Assembly: GCF_003605475.1 (NCBI RefSeq)
Contig: NZ_RAHX01000001.1
Span: 2,170,001 to 2,234,000, forward strand
Direction of reading: 5' to 3'
DNA: 64,000 nucleotides
Source: Aurantiacibacter aquimixticola
GTDB taxonomy: Bacteria; Pseudomonadota; Alphaproteobacteria; Sphingomonadales; Sphingomonadaceae
Shown: positions 54,641 through 63,504 of the stretch, in pieces
Position numbering within the stretch: position 1 is the first letter of the stretch
Layout of the letters: each line of letters begins with the position of its first letter
Made by a program: the position numbers and the translations under genes
The notes under the pieces: model-generated
The model's database searches: none
Seen by the model: the letters and a program-made list of their open reading frames with translations, nothing else
What the model was told of the DNA's origin: nothing

Positions 54641-55432
54641 TCAGCCGACGGCCTGACCGTAGGCCAGCACCATGGATGTCGTGTTCACGGCCGCATGGAC
54701 GATCACGAGAGGCAGCAGGCTGCCACCCAGCCGCCAACGCATCCAGCCGAACATGAAGCCGATCATGCCGGTGACGATCACGCCGCCCCAGCCTTGATAG
54801 AGATGCGGAAGGCCGAAGATTGCCGCCTGCAGGAACAGGACAAGCCAGATATTGCCGCCAATGCCGGGCGTGCGGGACAACCGATCCATCAGGAAGCCGC
54901 GAAACAGAAGCTCCTCTCCCAGCCCCGCCGCGAGGCAGGCGACACCGATGATCCAGATGGCGAGCGAAACGGGGCTTTCGGTGACGAGGTCCAGCACAAG
55001 GCTGGGGTCTGGGGATTCCAGCCCGATCGCTTCCATCGCCGCTCCGCCGAGGCCGAAGATGAGAAACGCTCCGACATAGCCTCCGAGCGCCCAGAGCAGG
55101 GTTTTCGTCCAGCTTGTCTGGCGGGTGAGGTCGAAGGCCTCCCTCACGCGCCCTTCGCGGCGCAGCCACAACCAGGCAACGAACACACCTGCCGCCATGC
55201 TTGTCATCACCGTGGAGGCCATGACGTAGGAGCCGACTTCGATATCCTCGGGAGCGACACCGGCCTGGATCTGCGCGAAGGTCGAAGGGATGATCGGAAT
55301 CCCGGAAGCGAGGACATAGACCAGGCCGACGGTTACCAGCTGCGCAATCAGCAGCCCCCAGCCGATGCGCGCCTTGTCGGTCGGCGGTACATGGCCGTCG
55401 CGCGTTGCCGGCGTTGTGCTCTCGGTGTTCAT
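54641..55432 (-). CDS. CPBP-family intramembrane glutamic endopeptidase
   Basis: 263 residues with about eight membrane helices. Conserved motifs: GLGEELLFRGFLMDRLS (the EExxxR catalytic Glu pair), AAIFGLPHLYQGWGGVI (His) and LPLVIVHAAVNTTSMVLA (HxxxN). CPBP/Rce1-type proteins are membrane glutamic proteases or prenyl-protease relatives, in bacteria often linked to peptide maturation or immunity. No obvious peptide substrate gene is adjacent. Convergent with the rhodopsin gene, separated by a terminator. Confidence 0.9.
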   Translation of the reverse strand: MNTESTTPATRDGHVPPTDKARIGWGLLIAQLVTVGLVYVLASGIPIIPSTFAQIQAGVAPEDIEVGSYVMASTVMTSMAAGVFVAWLWLRREGRVREAFDLTRQTSWTKTLLWALGGYVGAFLIFGLGGAAMEAIGLESPDPSLVLDLVTESPVSLAIWIIGVACLAAGLGEELLFRGFLMDRLSRTPGIGGNIWLVLFLQAAIFGLPHLYQGWGGVIVTGMIGFMFGWMRWRLGGSLLPLVIVHAAVNTTSMVLAYGQAVG

Positions 55433-55867
55433 GCGGTGATCCCTCCTGCCGGTTGTCGCCCTGTCGTATCGAAGCGCGCTGGCGCAAGCGAAAAAGCGGG
55501 CTGTCCTACACGCGGTCGGTCAGGGAAACGGTCCGTGGGGACGAAGGAGTGCGATTTTCCGCGAAGTACATCCCCGTTCCGCAGTTTGGGTTTAATCCGA
55601 AAGGTTACACGATGCAGGCTCGATCTACGCGTAAATGTCTGAATGCATGCTCAACTATTGGCGCCCGATGGTTCAGATTTTCGCGAATTCGTGTCACACC
55701 CTTGTCTGCCAACACTCTTGCAAATCGTCGGAAAACCGCTAATTGCGCGCCTTCCCTGCTTACAGCTTCGGGAACTCCCCGCGGAAGGTCTGCTCCGGCA
55801 GGCCGCTCGACCGCTTAACATGACCTTCGGCCCTGCGCCGCGGGAACAGTGAGAAAAGGAGGCCATC
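55433..55867. other. Intergenic region upstream of rplK, likely promoter and leader
   Basis: About 435 bp between the divergent CPBP and rplK genes. No ORF of quality was found; short frames across it lack ribosome-binding sites or sensible composition. GAGAAAAGGAGG at 55852-55863 is the ribosome-binding site of rplK. The final ~100 nt are GC-rich and could fold into a leader, possibly including the L1-binding autoregulatory site known for L11 operons, but I could not identify that structure with confidence. Confidence 0.45.
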
Positions 55868-56299
55868 ATGGCCAAGAAGATCGAAGGTTATATCAACCTT
55901 CAGGTGCCTGCGGGCGCCGCCAACCCGTCTCCGCCGATCGGCCCGGCCCTCGGCCAGCGCGGCGTCAACATCATGGAATTCTGCAAGGCCTTCAACGCCG
56001 CCACGCAGGAGATGGAAAAGGGTGCGCCGATCCCGACGAAGATCACCGTCTTCGCCGACCGCAGCTTCACCTTCGAAACGAAGACCCCGCCCGCCAGCTA
56101 CATGATCAAGAAGGCGATGAAGATCAAATCCGGCTCCAAGGAACCGGGCAAGGACATCATCGGATCGATCAAGACCAGCCAGCTGGCCGATATCGCTGAA
56201 GCGAAGATGAAGGATCTGAACGCCAACGATATCGACCAGGCGGTCAAGATCATCGCCGGCAGCGCCCGCTCGATGGGCATCGAAGTGGTGGAGGGCTGA
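55868..56299 (+). CDS. rplK: 50S ribosomal protein L11
   Basis: 143 residues. [60 protein letters not shown] and [14 protein letters not shown] end are all canonical. Binds 23S rRNA at the GTPase-associated centre. Strong AGGAGG upstream. Followed after 4 bp by rplA. Confidence 0.98.
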   Translation: MAKKIEGYINLQVPAGAANPSPPIGPALGQRGVNIMEFCKAFNAATQEMEKGAPIPTKITVFADRSFTFETKTPPASYMIKKAMKIKSGSKEPGKDIIGSIKTSQLADIAEAKMKDLNANDIDQAVKIIAGSARSMGIEVVEG

Positions 56300-56303
56300 T
56301 AGA

Positions 56304-56996
56304 ATGGCACAGCTGACCAAGAAGCAGAAGAAGGTGGCCGAGCTCGATAACGAGAAGCTCTACACCGTTGACGAAGCGATCGCGACCCTGCGCGAGCACA
56401 AGGCCAATTTCGACGAAACCGTCGAAGTCGCCATGAATCTCGGTGTCGATCCGCGCCATGCGGATCAGATGGTTCGCGGCATGGTTTCCCTGCCGGGTGG
56501 TACGGGCAAGGACGTGAAGGTCGCCGTGTTCGCGCGCGGCGAGAACGCCGAAAAGGCCGAAGCTGCCGGTGCCGACAAGGTCGGTGCGGAAGACCTCATG
56601 GAAGACATGCAGAACGGCAATCTCGACTATGACCGCGTGATCGCCACGCCGGACATGATGGGTGTCGTCGGTCGCCTCGGCAAGGTGCTCGGCCCCAAGG
56701 GTCTGATGCCGAACCCGAAGCTCGGGACGGTCACCCCGAACGTGGAGCAGGCCGTGAAGGACGCCAAGGGCGGCCAGGTCGAATATCGCGTAGAAAAGCA
56801 GGGCATCATCCATTCGGGCATCGGCAAACTGTCCTTCAAGGATGCCGACCTGAAGAAGAACTTCGAAGCGCTCACCCAGGCCGTCGTGAAGGGCAAGCCT
56901 TCGGGCGCGAAGGGCAAGTTCGTGAAGAAGATCTCGCTGACCTCCACAATGGGCCCGGGCCTGAAGATCGACCTCGCCGAGGTCGAAGGGGCGTGA
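56304..56996 (+). CDS. rplA: 50S ribosomal protein L1
   Basis: 230 residues. [60 protein letters not shown] and [20 protein letters not shown] are conserved L1 blocks. Forms the L1 stalk and represses its own operon translation in many bacteria. The expected next genes rplJ/rplL are not here; an unrelated outer-membrane gene follows. Confidence 0.98.
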   Translation: MAQLTKKQKKVAELDNEKLYTVDEAIATLREHKANFDETVEVAMNLGVDPRHADQMVRGMVSLPGGTGKDVKVAVFARGENAEKAEAAGADKVGAEDLMEDMQNGNLDYDRVIATPDMMGVVGRLGKVLGPKGLMPNPKLGTVTPNVEQAVKDAKGGQVEYRVEKQGIIHSGIGKLSFKDADLKKNFEALTQAVVKGKPSGAKGKFVKKISLTSTMGPGLKIDLAEVEGA

Positions 56997-57133
56997 TTTG
57001 CGTGTGTCCGCGCATCCGCGCGGACATCCTCGGTGCTGATCCCTCCGCTCCGCTACGTGGCTCCTGCGGGCGGCCGTTCGGCCTTGCCGCAAAATGGGCG
57101 GGTTAGCGCTGTCCTAAATTGATTGAAGTTGCC

Positions 57134-57165
57134 AAGGGGCGGGGGAAGCGATTCTCCCGCCCCTT
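57134..57165 (+). terminator. Hairpin terminator candidate after rplA
   Basis: AAGGGGCGGG (57134-57143) and CCCGCCCCTT (57156-57165) form a perfect 10-bp stem. The loop is 12 nt. No strong T-tract follows, but position (138 nt past the rplA stop, before the next gene) supports termination. The rest of 56997-57266 holds nothing recognisable. Confidence 0.5.
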
Positions 57166-57266
57166 CTCATGTCGTCGCGTGGCGGCTCCGTTCCGCCGTT
57201 CGATTCATGCTGCGGCAATCCGACGAGGCGGAACGCGCGCCAAGGGGCTTTGAAAAGGACACAAGC

Positions 57267-57863
57267 ATGAAACGCATCACAACATTGGCTGCGCTCGCCG
57301 TGGCTTTCACCGCGACGCCCGCCTTCGCACAGGCCGAGGGCGGGCCCTTTATCGGCGTGATCGGCGGGTTCGAAGGAATCGATGTCGAATCTGGAGACGG
57401 CTCTGTCTCCGCCGACGCGGACTCGGCCGTCTACGGCATCAATGCCGGATACGATCTCAGCCTCGGCAGCGCCTTTGTCGGCATTGAAGGCGAGATTTCG
57501 ACGAGCGAGAACAGCACGGACTTCCCCGGCGATTTCGACGATGCCTATGACGGGCTCGATACCGACGGCCAATATTACCTCGGCCTTCGCGCAGGCTTCG
57601 CCGTGACGCCGGGCATCGCCGCTTATGGCAAGGTCGGCTACACCTCGCTCGACACGACCGCGTTCACCCAATCCGGCTCGCTGGACGATCTGGAGGAGAA
57701 CACCGACGGTATCCGCTTCGGTGGCGGCTTGCAGGTGCAATTGCCCGGCCCGCTGGAAGCGCGGCTCGAATATCGCCGCTCTCGCTATGGCGGCGTGGCG
57801 GATGACGATTTCGACGATATCACGACAGACCAGGTTGTCGCAGGCGTGGGTCTGCGCTTCTGA
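57267..57863 (+). CDS. Small outer-membrane beta-barrel protein
   Basis: 198 residues from ATG 57267; the longer upstream frame lacks sense. Signal peptide ends near ATPAFAQ (residue 21). The mature protein is a succession of short strands (FIGVIGGFEGIDVESG, AVYGINAGYDLSLGSAFVGI, QYYLGLRAGFAVTPGIAAYG, GLQVQLPGPLEARLEYRRSR) ending in VVAGVGLRF with terminal Phe, the outer-membrane insertion signal. Fits Omp25/OmpA-membrane-type porin-like families. Role unknown. Confidence 0.8.
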   Translation: MKRITTLAALAVAFTATPAFAQAEGGPFIGVIGGFEGIDVESGDGSVSADADSAVYGINAGYDLSLGSAFVGIEGEISTSENSTDFPGDFDDAYDGLDTDGQYYLGLRAGFAVTPGIAAYGKVGYTSLDTTAFTQSGSLDDLEENTDGIRFGGGLQVQLPGPLEARLEYRRSRYGGVADDDFDDITTDQVVAGVGLRF

Positions 57864-57870
57864 TCCTGTG

Positions 57871-57910
57871 TGGCGGCGGGGTGTAAAGCGCCGCCGCCAC
57901 CGCCCTTTTG
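57871..57910 (+). terminator. Possible terminator after the outer-membrane protein gene
   Basis: TGGCGGCG (57871-57878) pairs with CGCCGCCA (57892-57899). CCCTTTTG follows shortly after, a short T-run. Moderate support only. Confidence 0.4.
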
Positions 57911-57970
57911 CCGTGGCCCTTGCCGGATATTCCGCCAATCCTGCGCGTTGAGTGGGTGAAAGGAATATCC

Positions 57971-58195
57971 ATGTCCAAAACTCTTATCGGCATCATCGCC
58001 GCTTTCGCCATCACCGTCGGCCTCGCCGTGTGGGTGGACAACCGCATAGCCGCAGGCGTTGGCGCGCTGCTGCTCTTCGTCTTCATCCTGTTCGGCTATG
58101 TCAGCAACAAGCGTGCTAGCGCCGAGAATTACCGCAAGGCCGAGCGCGGCGCGCGACAGGTGCGGGACGAGATCGCCAAAAGCTCGAAAGGCTAG
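57971..58195 (+). CDS. Small two-helix membrane protein, unknown
   Basis: 74 residues from ATG 57971. Helices at ~4-22 (TLIGIIAAFAITVGLAVWVD) and ~28-46 (AGVGALLLFVFILFGYVSN), then a charged Lys/Arg/Glu-rich tail (KRASAENYRKAERGARQVRD). No family recognised. The final 4 bp (CTAG) are shared with the DUF2339 gene. Confidence 0.6.
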   Translation: MSKTLIGIIAAFAITVGLAVWVDNRIAAGVGALLLFVFILFGYVSNKRASAENYRKAERGARQVRDEIAKSSKG

Positions 58196-61146
58196 GCTTC
58201 GGCGGCGGCGCGACTGCGGCTAGACAACTGGCGCGAATACACCCAGCCGATGCCGATCAGACTCGCGCCCAGCGCCAGGAAACTGCCGATCCGCAGCAGT
58301 CCTTCCAATTCCGCTGCGTCGAACAGAAAGACCTTCAGCACGGCCACCAGCATCAGCACCAGCGAACCTATGCGCCAGGTTCGTTGGTCGCTGCGCGATC
58401 CCCACCACAGGAAGCCGAGCGCCAGTACGATGCCGAGCAGCGAGCGGAGCAGGTCTTCGGTCTGCGTCATTGGCGCATAGATCAGGATACTGCCAGCGAA
58501 GGCGTGGCGCAATTCGGACAAGGCCCAGAACGCAGTCAGAAACATGAAAAGCCCGTCGCGCATGGGGCGCAACTTGCCACCCGTCCTCTCCCGCAGTGTG
58601 CTGGCCAGCAACCAGACGCCGATACCGGCAACGCCGTAAGCGGCGAGCAATGCGTTGGCGATCGGCGCGGGTCCGACGGCCTGCGCATCCCATAGCGGAT
58701 TGTGGAGGATGAAGCTGAAATAGGCGAAATGCGCACACCCGGCAGCGATCGACGCAAGTGCCGGTTCGCGGAGTGAAGGGCGCAGTCGCAGCACTGCGGC
58801 GCCGCCTCCGATCAGCAGGGCCTGCCAGACGGTGCGTTCGAGCAGCCCGTAGTTCGTGAAGTCGCCAGGCGAGGCAATGGCAAAGATCTGCTTGAACAAC
58901 GTGTGCAGCACCACGAGTGCGCCCGCGCCCGCCAGAGCGGTGAACAGAATACGCCACCGCCGCGCCATGCCGATGCGCCAGATTGCCAATGCAAGGACGG
59001 CGACGAAGGGCAGTACTCGGCGCAACGTATCGCCCACGGTGGGGAGGTCGCCGACGAAGGCCGGCCGCGCGCCGACCGCCTCGATGCCGGTGCCGAGCCA
59101 TTCTATCATCGGCGCGACGGCCCAGAACAGACCGATGACGAGCAGCGCGCCCAGCGCTCCTAAGCGACGCGGAAGGAACCAGGTGACGGCGAGGGCGAGT
59201 GCGGCGGCGGTCCAAGCCAGCCACGCGCTCGGAATGAACTGCGCGAGCACGGTATAAGCCATCAAGGTGGTGATCGCGCCCGCGATCCGGCGCCCGAAGC
59301 GCCGCCACTCGACTGCGGCGAGGGCGAGGAACGGCAGGGTAGCGGAGGCCCATCGGATGAGCGATTGCCAAAGGATCGGATCGCCGTAGTCATCGCCGAA
59401 TGCGCGGGACAGCTCGGCCAGGATGGTGCCGATCGAAAGCAGGGCGATGGCGGTCACGACGGCGCCGATCCAGGCGACCCCGGCAAGCGATTTGCCGCGA
59501 CGGCGGCGGATCAGCTCGGCAAGCACGAGCGTGACCACCGCCGCTCCCACAACCTCTGCCCAGTCGGCCAGCACGACATGCAGCGCGGCGAAGGAGAGGA
59601 TGGCGCTCGCAGCCACCGGCATGGCCAGCAGCCGATCGAGATCGCCCCCACGCCGCCAGATGCGATAGGCACCTGCCGCGACAATCGCCGCCAGCGCCGC
59701 GCTCGCCATTGCGAGACCGGGAAGATGGACCTCATTGTCCCACGATCCGAAGCGCAGGAAGAGCGCCCCGCCGAGCAGAAGCGCGCCCAGGCTCAGCTGG
59801 AGCAGGTCGGGATCGTCCGCCCGGCCGCGCCAGATAAGCGCCAGCGGCAGGCCCAAGCCAATGACACCGAGCGCTGCGGCAACGGTGACGAAATCATCGG
59901 CCGAGGAATTGGGCCAGAGCATGAGCAGGATCGCGCCCAGCGCCGTGGCAAAGCCGTTCCCGACGCGCAATTCCGCATGTCGCCATGCAAGCACCGCCAG
60001 CGCTGCAGCCAGCAGGAGGTATAGCCCCCAGGTCAGCAGATCGAACCCCGCCAGTCCCACCAGGGCCGCCAGCTGAGCCGCCGCCAGCGCGCTTGCCATC
60101 AGGCGCGTGAAAGGCAAGCGGGTCTCATCGGTCAACAGCAATGGCACGGCAATGCCGAGCACCAGAAGATACAGGCCGATGGAGATGAAGTCCGCGCTGT
60201 CCACCGGCTGCGCCAGCAGCATCAGGCCGCCCCAGCCGAACCCCCCGGCAAGAGCCGCCGCGCCGAGCCATGCGACGCCCAGGCGCCGTGCGGTGATCGC
60301 GAGGCCGCAGGTGAGAAGCGCGAGATAGAAGGCGAGCACGGGCACGTTGGCGTCTTCGCTCGCCACAAGCAGCGGGGTCGCAAAGCCACCGAGGAGGCCG
60401 AGGATAGCCGTCGGCAGGCCGAAGCGCGCGGTCAGTCCCAATGCCAGCGCGGTCACCAGCGCCAGGCCCACGAATGCGGTTGCCGGGCCGATCAGGCCGT
60501 AAAGCGAGCCTGCGAGGTAGAAGGCGGCATAAAGCGTCGCGATGCCCGCCCCGGCGAGCGCTTGGCGCACGCGGGGATCGGCGACCTTGTCCTCGAACCG
60601 GTAGGCCGCCTCCGCGCCGCCGAGCAGGACGAGGCCGAACAGGAAGCTGAGCGCAACGCGCACTTCGGGGCCGAGCAATCCGGCTTCGATCGAATAGATG
60701 ACCAGAAAAACCCCGCCCACGGCGAGCGCGATGCCGCCCGCCCAGATCGGCAGTTTGCGACCGAAAATGTCTTCGAAATCGAAGCGCGGTGCGCGGTAGC
60801 TGCTGGCGTCGTCGTCATCGTGTTGCTCTACCGATGGCGGCTCTTCGACCACTGAAGGCGCGTCTGCCGCAGCCAGCGGCATGGCCGGTTCGGGTTGCGG
60901 CTCGGGCATTGCGACCGGTTCGACGTCGATCGGGTCATAACCGCGTTCATGGTCAAATTCGGGAGTCGGCTCGCGCGGGGCCGTGCGGACGATCGGCTCT
61001 TGATCGGCCACGTGTGTAGGCGGCATTTCGGGCGCGTAGCCATATCCCCTGCTCTCGGCATCGGCCAGTCGCCGTTCGAGGTCGTCGACGCGTTGCCACA
61101 GCCCGAACAGGACCGCACCGATCACGATGATGAGCAGGAATTCCAA
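58192..61146 (-). CDS. DUF2339 large polytopic membrane protein
   Basis: 984 residues from a TTG at 61146, the first start after an in-frame stop. The N-terminus has an anchor (FLLIIVIGAVLFGLWQRVDD), a short coiled segment and a Pro/Glu-rich linker to about residue 125. The rest contains roughly 25 predicted helices of repeating 20-residue hydrophobic segments with conserved Arg/Trp, as in DUF2339 (LPIWAGGIALAVGGVFLVIY, LGGAEAAYRFEDKVADPRVR, FGLPTAILGLLGGFATPLLV). Function unknown. Convergent overlap of 4 bp with the preceding gene. Confidence 0.9.
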   Translation of the reverse strand: MEFLLIIVIGAVLFGLWQRVDDLERRLADAESRGYGYAPEMPPTHVADQEPIVRTAPREPTPEFDHERGYDPIDVEPVAMPEPQPEPAMPLAAADAPSVVEEPPSVEQHDDDDASSYRAPRFDFEDIFGRKLPIWAGGIALAVGGVFLVIYSIEAGLLGPEVRVALSFLFGLVLLGGAEAAYRFEDKVADPRVRQALAGAGIATLYAAFYLAGSLYGLIGPATAFVGLALVTALALGLTARFGLPTAILGLLGGFATPLLVASEDANVPVLAFYLALLTCGLAITARRLGVAWLGAAALAGGFGWGGLMLLAQPVDSADFISIGLYLLVLGIAVPLLLTDETRLPFTRLMASALAAAQLAALVGLAGFDLLTWGLYLLLAAALAVLAWRHAELRVGNGFATALGAILLMLWPNSSADDFVTVAAALGVIGLGLPLALIWRGRADDPDLLQLSLGALLLGGALFLRFGSWDNEVHLPGLAMASAALAAIVAAGAYRIWRRGGDLDRLLAMPVAASAILSFAALHVVLADWAEVVGAAVVTLVLAELIRRRRGKSLAGVAWIGAVVTAIALLSIGTILAELSRAFGDDYGDPILWQSLIRWASATLPFLALAAVEWRRFGRRIAGAITTLMAYTVLAQFIPSAWLAWTAAALALAVTWFLPRRLGALGALLVIGLFWAVAPMIEWLGTGIEAVGARPAFVGDLPTVGDTLRRVLPFVAVLALAIWRIGMARRWRILFTALAGAGALVVLHTLFKQIFAIASPGDFTNYGLLERTVWQALLIGGGAAVLRLRPSLREPALASIAAGCAHFAYFSFILHNPLWDAQAVGPAPIANALLAAYGVAGIGVWLLASTLRERTGGKLRPMRDGLFMFLTAFWALSELRHAFAGSILIYAPMTQTEDLLRSLLGIVLALGFLWWGSRSDQRTWRIGSLVLMLVAVLKVFLFDAAELEGLLRIGSFLALGASLIGIGWVYSRQLSSRSRAAAEA

Positions 61147-61222
61147 CTGCGATGTCCCCCGTCACCGCGCAGATTAGCGCGGCGCGGGCGCTAGGCAAGC
61201 GGAATGGACATCATATTGGGCG

Positions 61223-61981
61223 CTATATCCCACCGGGCGTGAAGTCATGCCCTTCCTCGCCAAGCGCTTCGCAAAGCGTGTCCACCGCGCTCGCGAGCAC
61301 TTCGGCGCTGGTCGAGCGGACTACGAAGTTTGCGCCCACCCGGCCTTCGCGAAAGAAAGGATAACTGCCAATCTGGCAGTCGTCATGCGCGCTCTCGACT
61401 TCGCGCAATATGTCGGCAACTTCGCTTTCCGCGGTCCAGCAGCCCACGGTTTCGGTGATGAGCGGCGCGCCGCCCTCGAGCTCTCCGGTCAGCCCGTCCA
61501 GCATCTGTGCGGTGATGTGCGGCACGCCTGCCATCACAAAGAGATGGCCGTGCCGGATGCCGGGCGCGCCGGAGATGCGATTGGGGATCAGCTCCGCGCC
61601 GTCGGGCACGCGCGCCATGCGCAGCCGCGCCTCGGTCAGCCCGCCCGGCTTGTCGGCATAGTAGCGCTCCAGAATGGCGCGCGCGTCCGGATGCACGACC
61701 ACGTCGACGCCCAGCGCCTTCGCCACCGCATCCACGGTAATGTCGTCATGCGTCGGTCCGATGCCGCCGGTGGTGAAAAGATAGTCGTTGCGTGCGCGCA
61801 AGGCATTCACGGCCTCGACGATGGCATCCTCATCGTCGGAAACCACGCGCACTTCGGCGAGGCGAATGCCTTGCACCTGCAACCAGCTGGCGATCTGGGC
61901 GATGTTCCTGTCCTGCGTGCGACCGGAGAGGATCTCGTCCCCGATCACCACCAATGCTGCAGTCCATATCTTGTCGCTCAT
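61223..61981 (-). CDS. CinA-like/MoaB-fold competence-damage domain protein
   Basis: 252 residues. AALVVIGDEILSGRTQDRNI, LFTTGGIGPTHDDITVDAVA and ISGAPGIRHGHLFVMAGVPH are the conserved blocks of the N-terminal molybdopterin-binding-like domain of CinA (COG1058). The C-terminal NMN-deamidase domain of full-length CinA is absent, which is common in alphaproteobacteria. Overlaps the monooxygenase stop (ATGA). Confidence 0.9.
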   Translation of the reverse strand: MSDKIWTAALVVIGDEILSGRTQDRNIAQIASWLQVQGIRLAEVRVVSDDEDAIVEAVNALRARNDYLFTTGGIGPTHDDITVDAVAKALGVDVVVHPDARAILERYYADKPGGLTEARLRMARVPDGAELIPNRISGAPGIRHGHLFVMAGVPHITAQMLDGLTGELEGGAPLITETVGCWTAESEVADILREVESAHDDCQIGSYPFFREGRVGANFVVRSTSAEVLASAVDTLCEALGEEGHDFTPGGI

Positions 61982-63492
61982 TCCGCGGCGATCCTCTCAT
62001 GCTCCGAGACGGCCTCGTCCTCGCGATCCGCCACGGCATCGGGATCGGTGAAAACGAGGACGCCGTCAGCCACCGGACGCGCGCGCAGATCCTTGCGATC
62101 CTCAATATAGCTATGCGTGAACGCCCAAGGCCGCTCCGCCCCCGTCTTCGGCATCAGGTGCCGCGCACGGGCGAGATAGCCGGAGGTATAATCCCACGGC
62201 TCGACCTCTTCCGGCTCGTCCTCCGGCGCGAGTTCGGGAATGGCGATGGTATGGCCGGTCTTCGCCATGTGATTGAGCACCCCGCAGGCGTAGCGGGAAT
62301 TGAGATCGGCGCGCAGCGTCCAGCTGGCATTGAGATAGCCGAACACGAAGGACAGGTTCGGCATGTTGGAGAACATGGTCGAGCGGTAGAAGAAGTGCTC
62401 TGTGAAATCGACCGGCTTGCCGTCCTTCGATACCGCCACCTTGCCCGCCAGCACCAGCTTCAGCCCCGTCGCGGTCACGACGACGTCGGCGGGCAGGTGA
62501 TCGCCCGATTTCAGCCGGATGCCGGTGGCATCGAAGCTGTCGATATGATCGGTGACGATGCGCGCCTTGCGCTGTTTGATCGCGTTGAACAGGTCGCCAT
62601 CGGGCACCAGGCAAAGGCGCTGCTGCCACGGATTATAGGGCGGCTCGAAATGCTTTTCCTCATACGAACTGCCGAGCGAATCGTGCAGCCTGCCTCGAAG
62701 CATCTGCGCCAGGCGCGCAGGGTTCCGACGCGACATGTCGAAGAAGAAGCTGCGCAGCAGAATGTTCTTCTGCCGGGTCAGCCAATAGGCCCATTTGTCG
62801 GGCAGCACCTTGACCAGAAATCGGTTGATCGCGTCGCGGCGCGGGCCTTCGCCCATCCATGTCGGCGTGCGCTGCAGCATGGTGACGCTTCTCGCCTCGT
62901 CCGCCATCGCCGGGACGATGGTGACGGCCGTTGCGCCCGACCCGATGACAACGACATTCTTGCCCGCGAAATCCAGATCCTTCGGCCAGAATTGCGGATG
63001 AGCCACCTCGCCGCCGAAAGTGTCGATACCGGGCAACTGTGCATCGTGCGGATCGTCGTAATCGTAATAGCCGCTGGCGAAATAGAGCCAGCGCGCCGTG
63101 TGCTTCGTTTCGGTGCCATCCGTTCCGCGGGCGGTGATCGTCCATGTGGCGCTCGGCGTGTCCCATGCGGCGCTGATGACGGTCTGGCCGAAGCGGATGT
63201 TCGGGCGGATGTCGCGCTCATCCACGATGCGATTGAGATATTCGAGGATGGCCGGGCCGTCCGCTATCGAATCCTCATGCACCCACGGTTCGAAATCGAA
63301 GCCGAGCGTATGCATGTCGCTGTCTGAGCGCACGCCGGGATAACGGAACAGGTCCCATGTCCCGCCGATATCCTCACGACGCTCGAGGATGGTGTAGGTC
63401 CGTTCCGGACACTGCATCCCCATATGGCCCGCCATCGAAATGCCGGACAGGCCCGCCCCGATGATGAGAACGTCGGTATCGGGCTGGGTCAT
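61978..63492 (-). CDS. Flavin-containing (Baeyer-Villiger type) monooxygenase
   Basis: 504 residues from ATG 63492; GTG 63504 is possible. FAD-binding DVLIIGAGLSGISMAGHMG, then RREDIGGTWDLFRYPGVRSD and the second dinucleotide motif NVVVIGSGATAVTIVPAMAD with VTMLQRTPTWMGEG. GTWDLFRYPGVRSD resembles the FMO/BVMO fingerprint. The substrate is unknown; family members oxidise ketones, sulfides or amines with NADPH. Overlaps the CinA-like gene. Confidence 0.88.
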   Translation of the reverse strand: MTQPDTDVLIIGAGLSGISMAGHMGMQCPERTYTILERREDIGGTWDLFRYPGVRSDSDMHTLGFDFEPWVHEDSIADGPAILEYLNRIVDERDIRPNIRFGQTVISAAWDTPSATWTITARGTDGTETKHTARWLYFASGYYDYDDPHDAQLPGIDTFGGEVAHPQFWPKDLDFAGKNVVVIGSGATAVTIVPAMADEARSVTMLQRTPTWMGEGPRRDAINRFLVKVLPDKWAYWLTRQKNILLRSFFFDMSRRNPARLAQMLRGRLHDSLGSSYEEKHFEPPYNPWQQRLCLVPDGDLFNAIKQRKARIVTDHIDSFDATGIRLKSGDHLPADVVVTATGLKLVLAGKVAVSKDGKPVDFTEHFFYRSTMFSNMPNLSFVFGYLNASWTLRADLNSRYACGVLNHMAKTGHTIAIPELAPEDEPEEVEPWDYTSGYLARARHLMPKTGAERPWAFTHSYIEDRKDLRARPVADGVLVFTDPDAVADREDEAVSEHERIAAE

Positions 63493-63504
63493 GCTGCGTA
63501 TCAC

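Noticed and set aside
55433..55867. Small ORFs of 69-137 residues upstream of rplK
   Set aside because: They lack ribosome-binding sites and coherent composition and cross the expected promoter and leader of the ribosomal operon.
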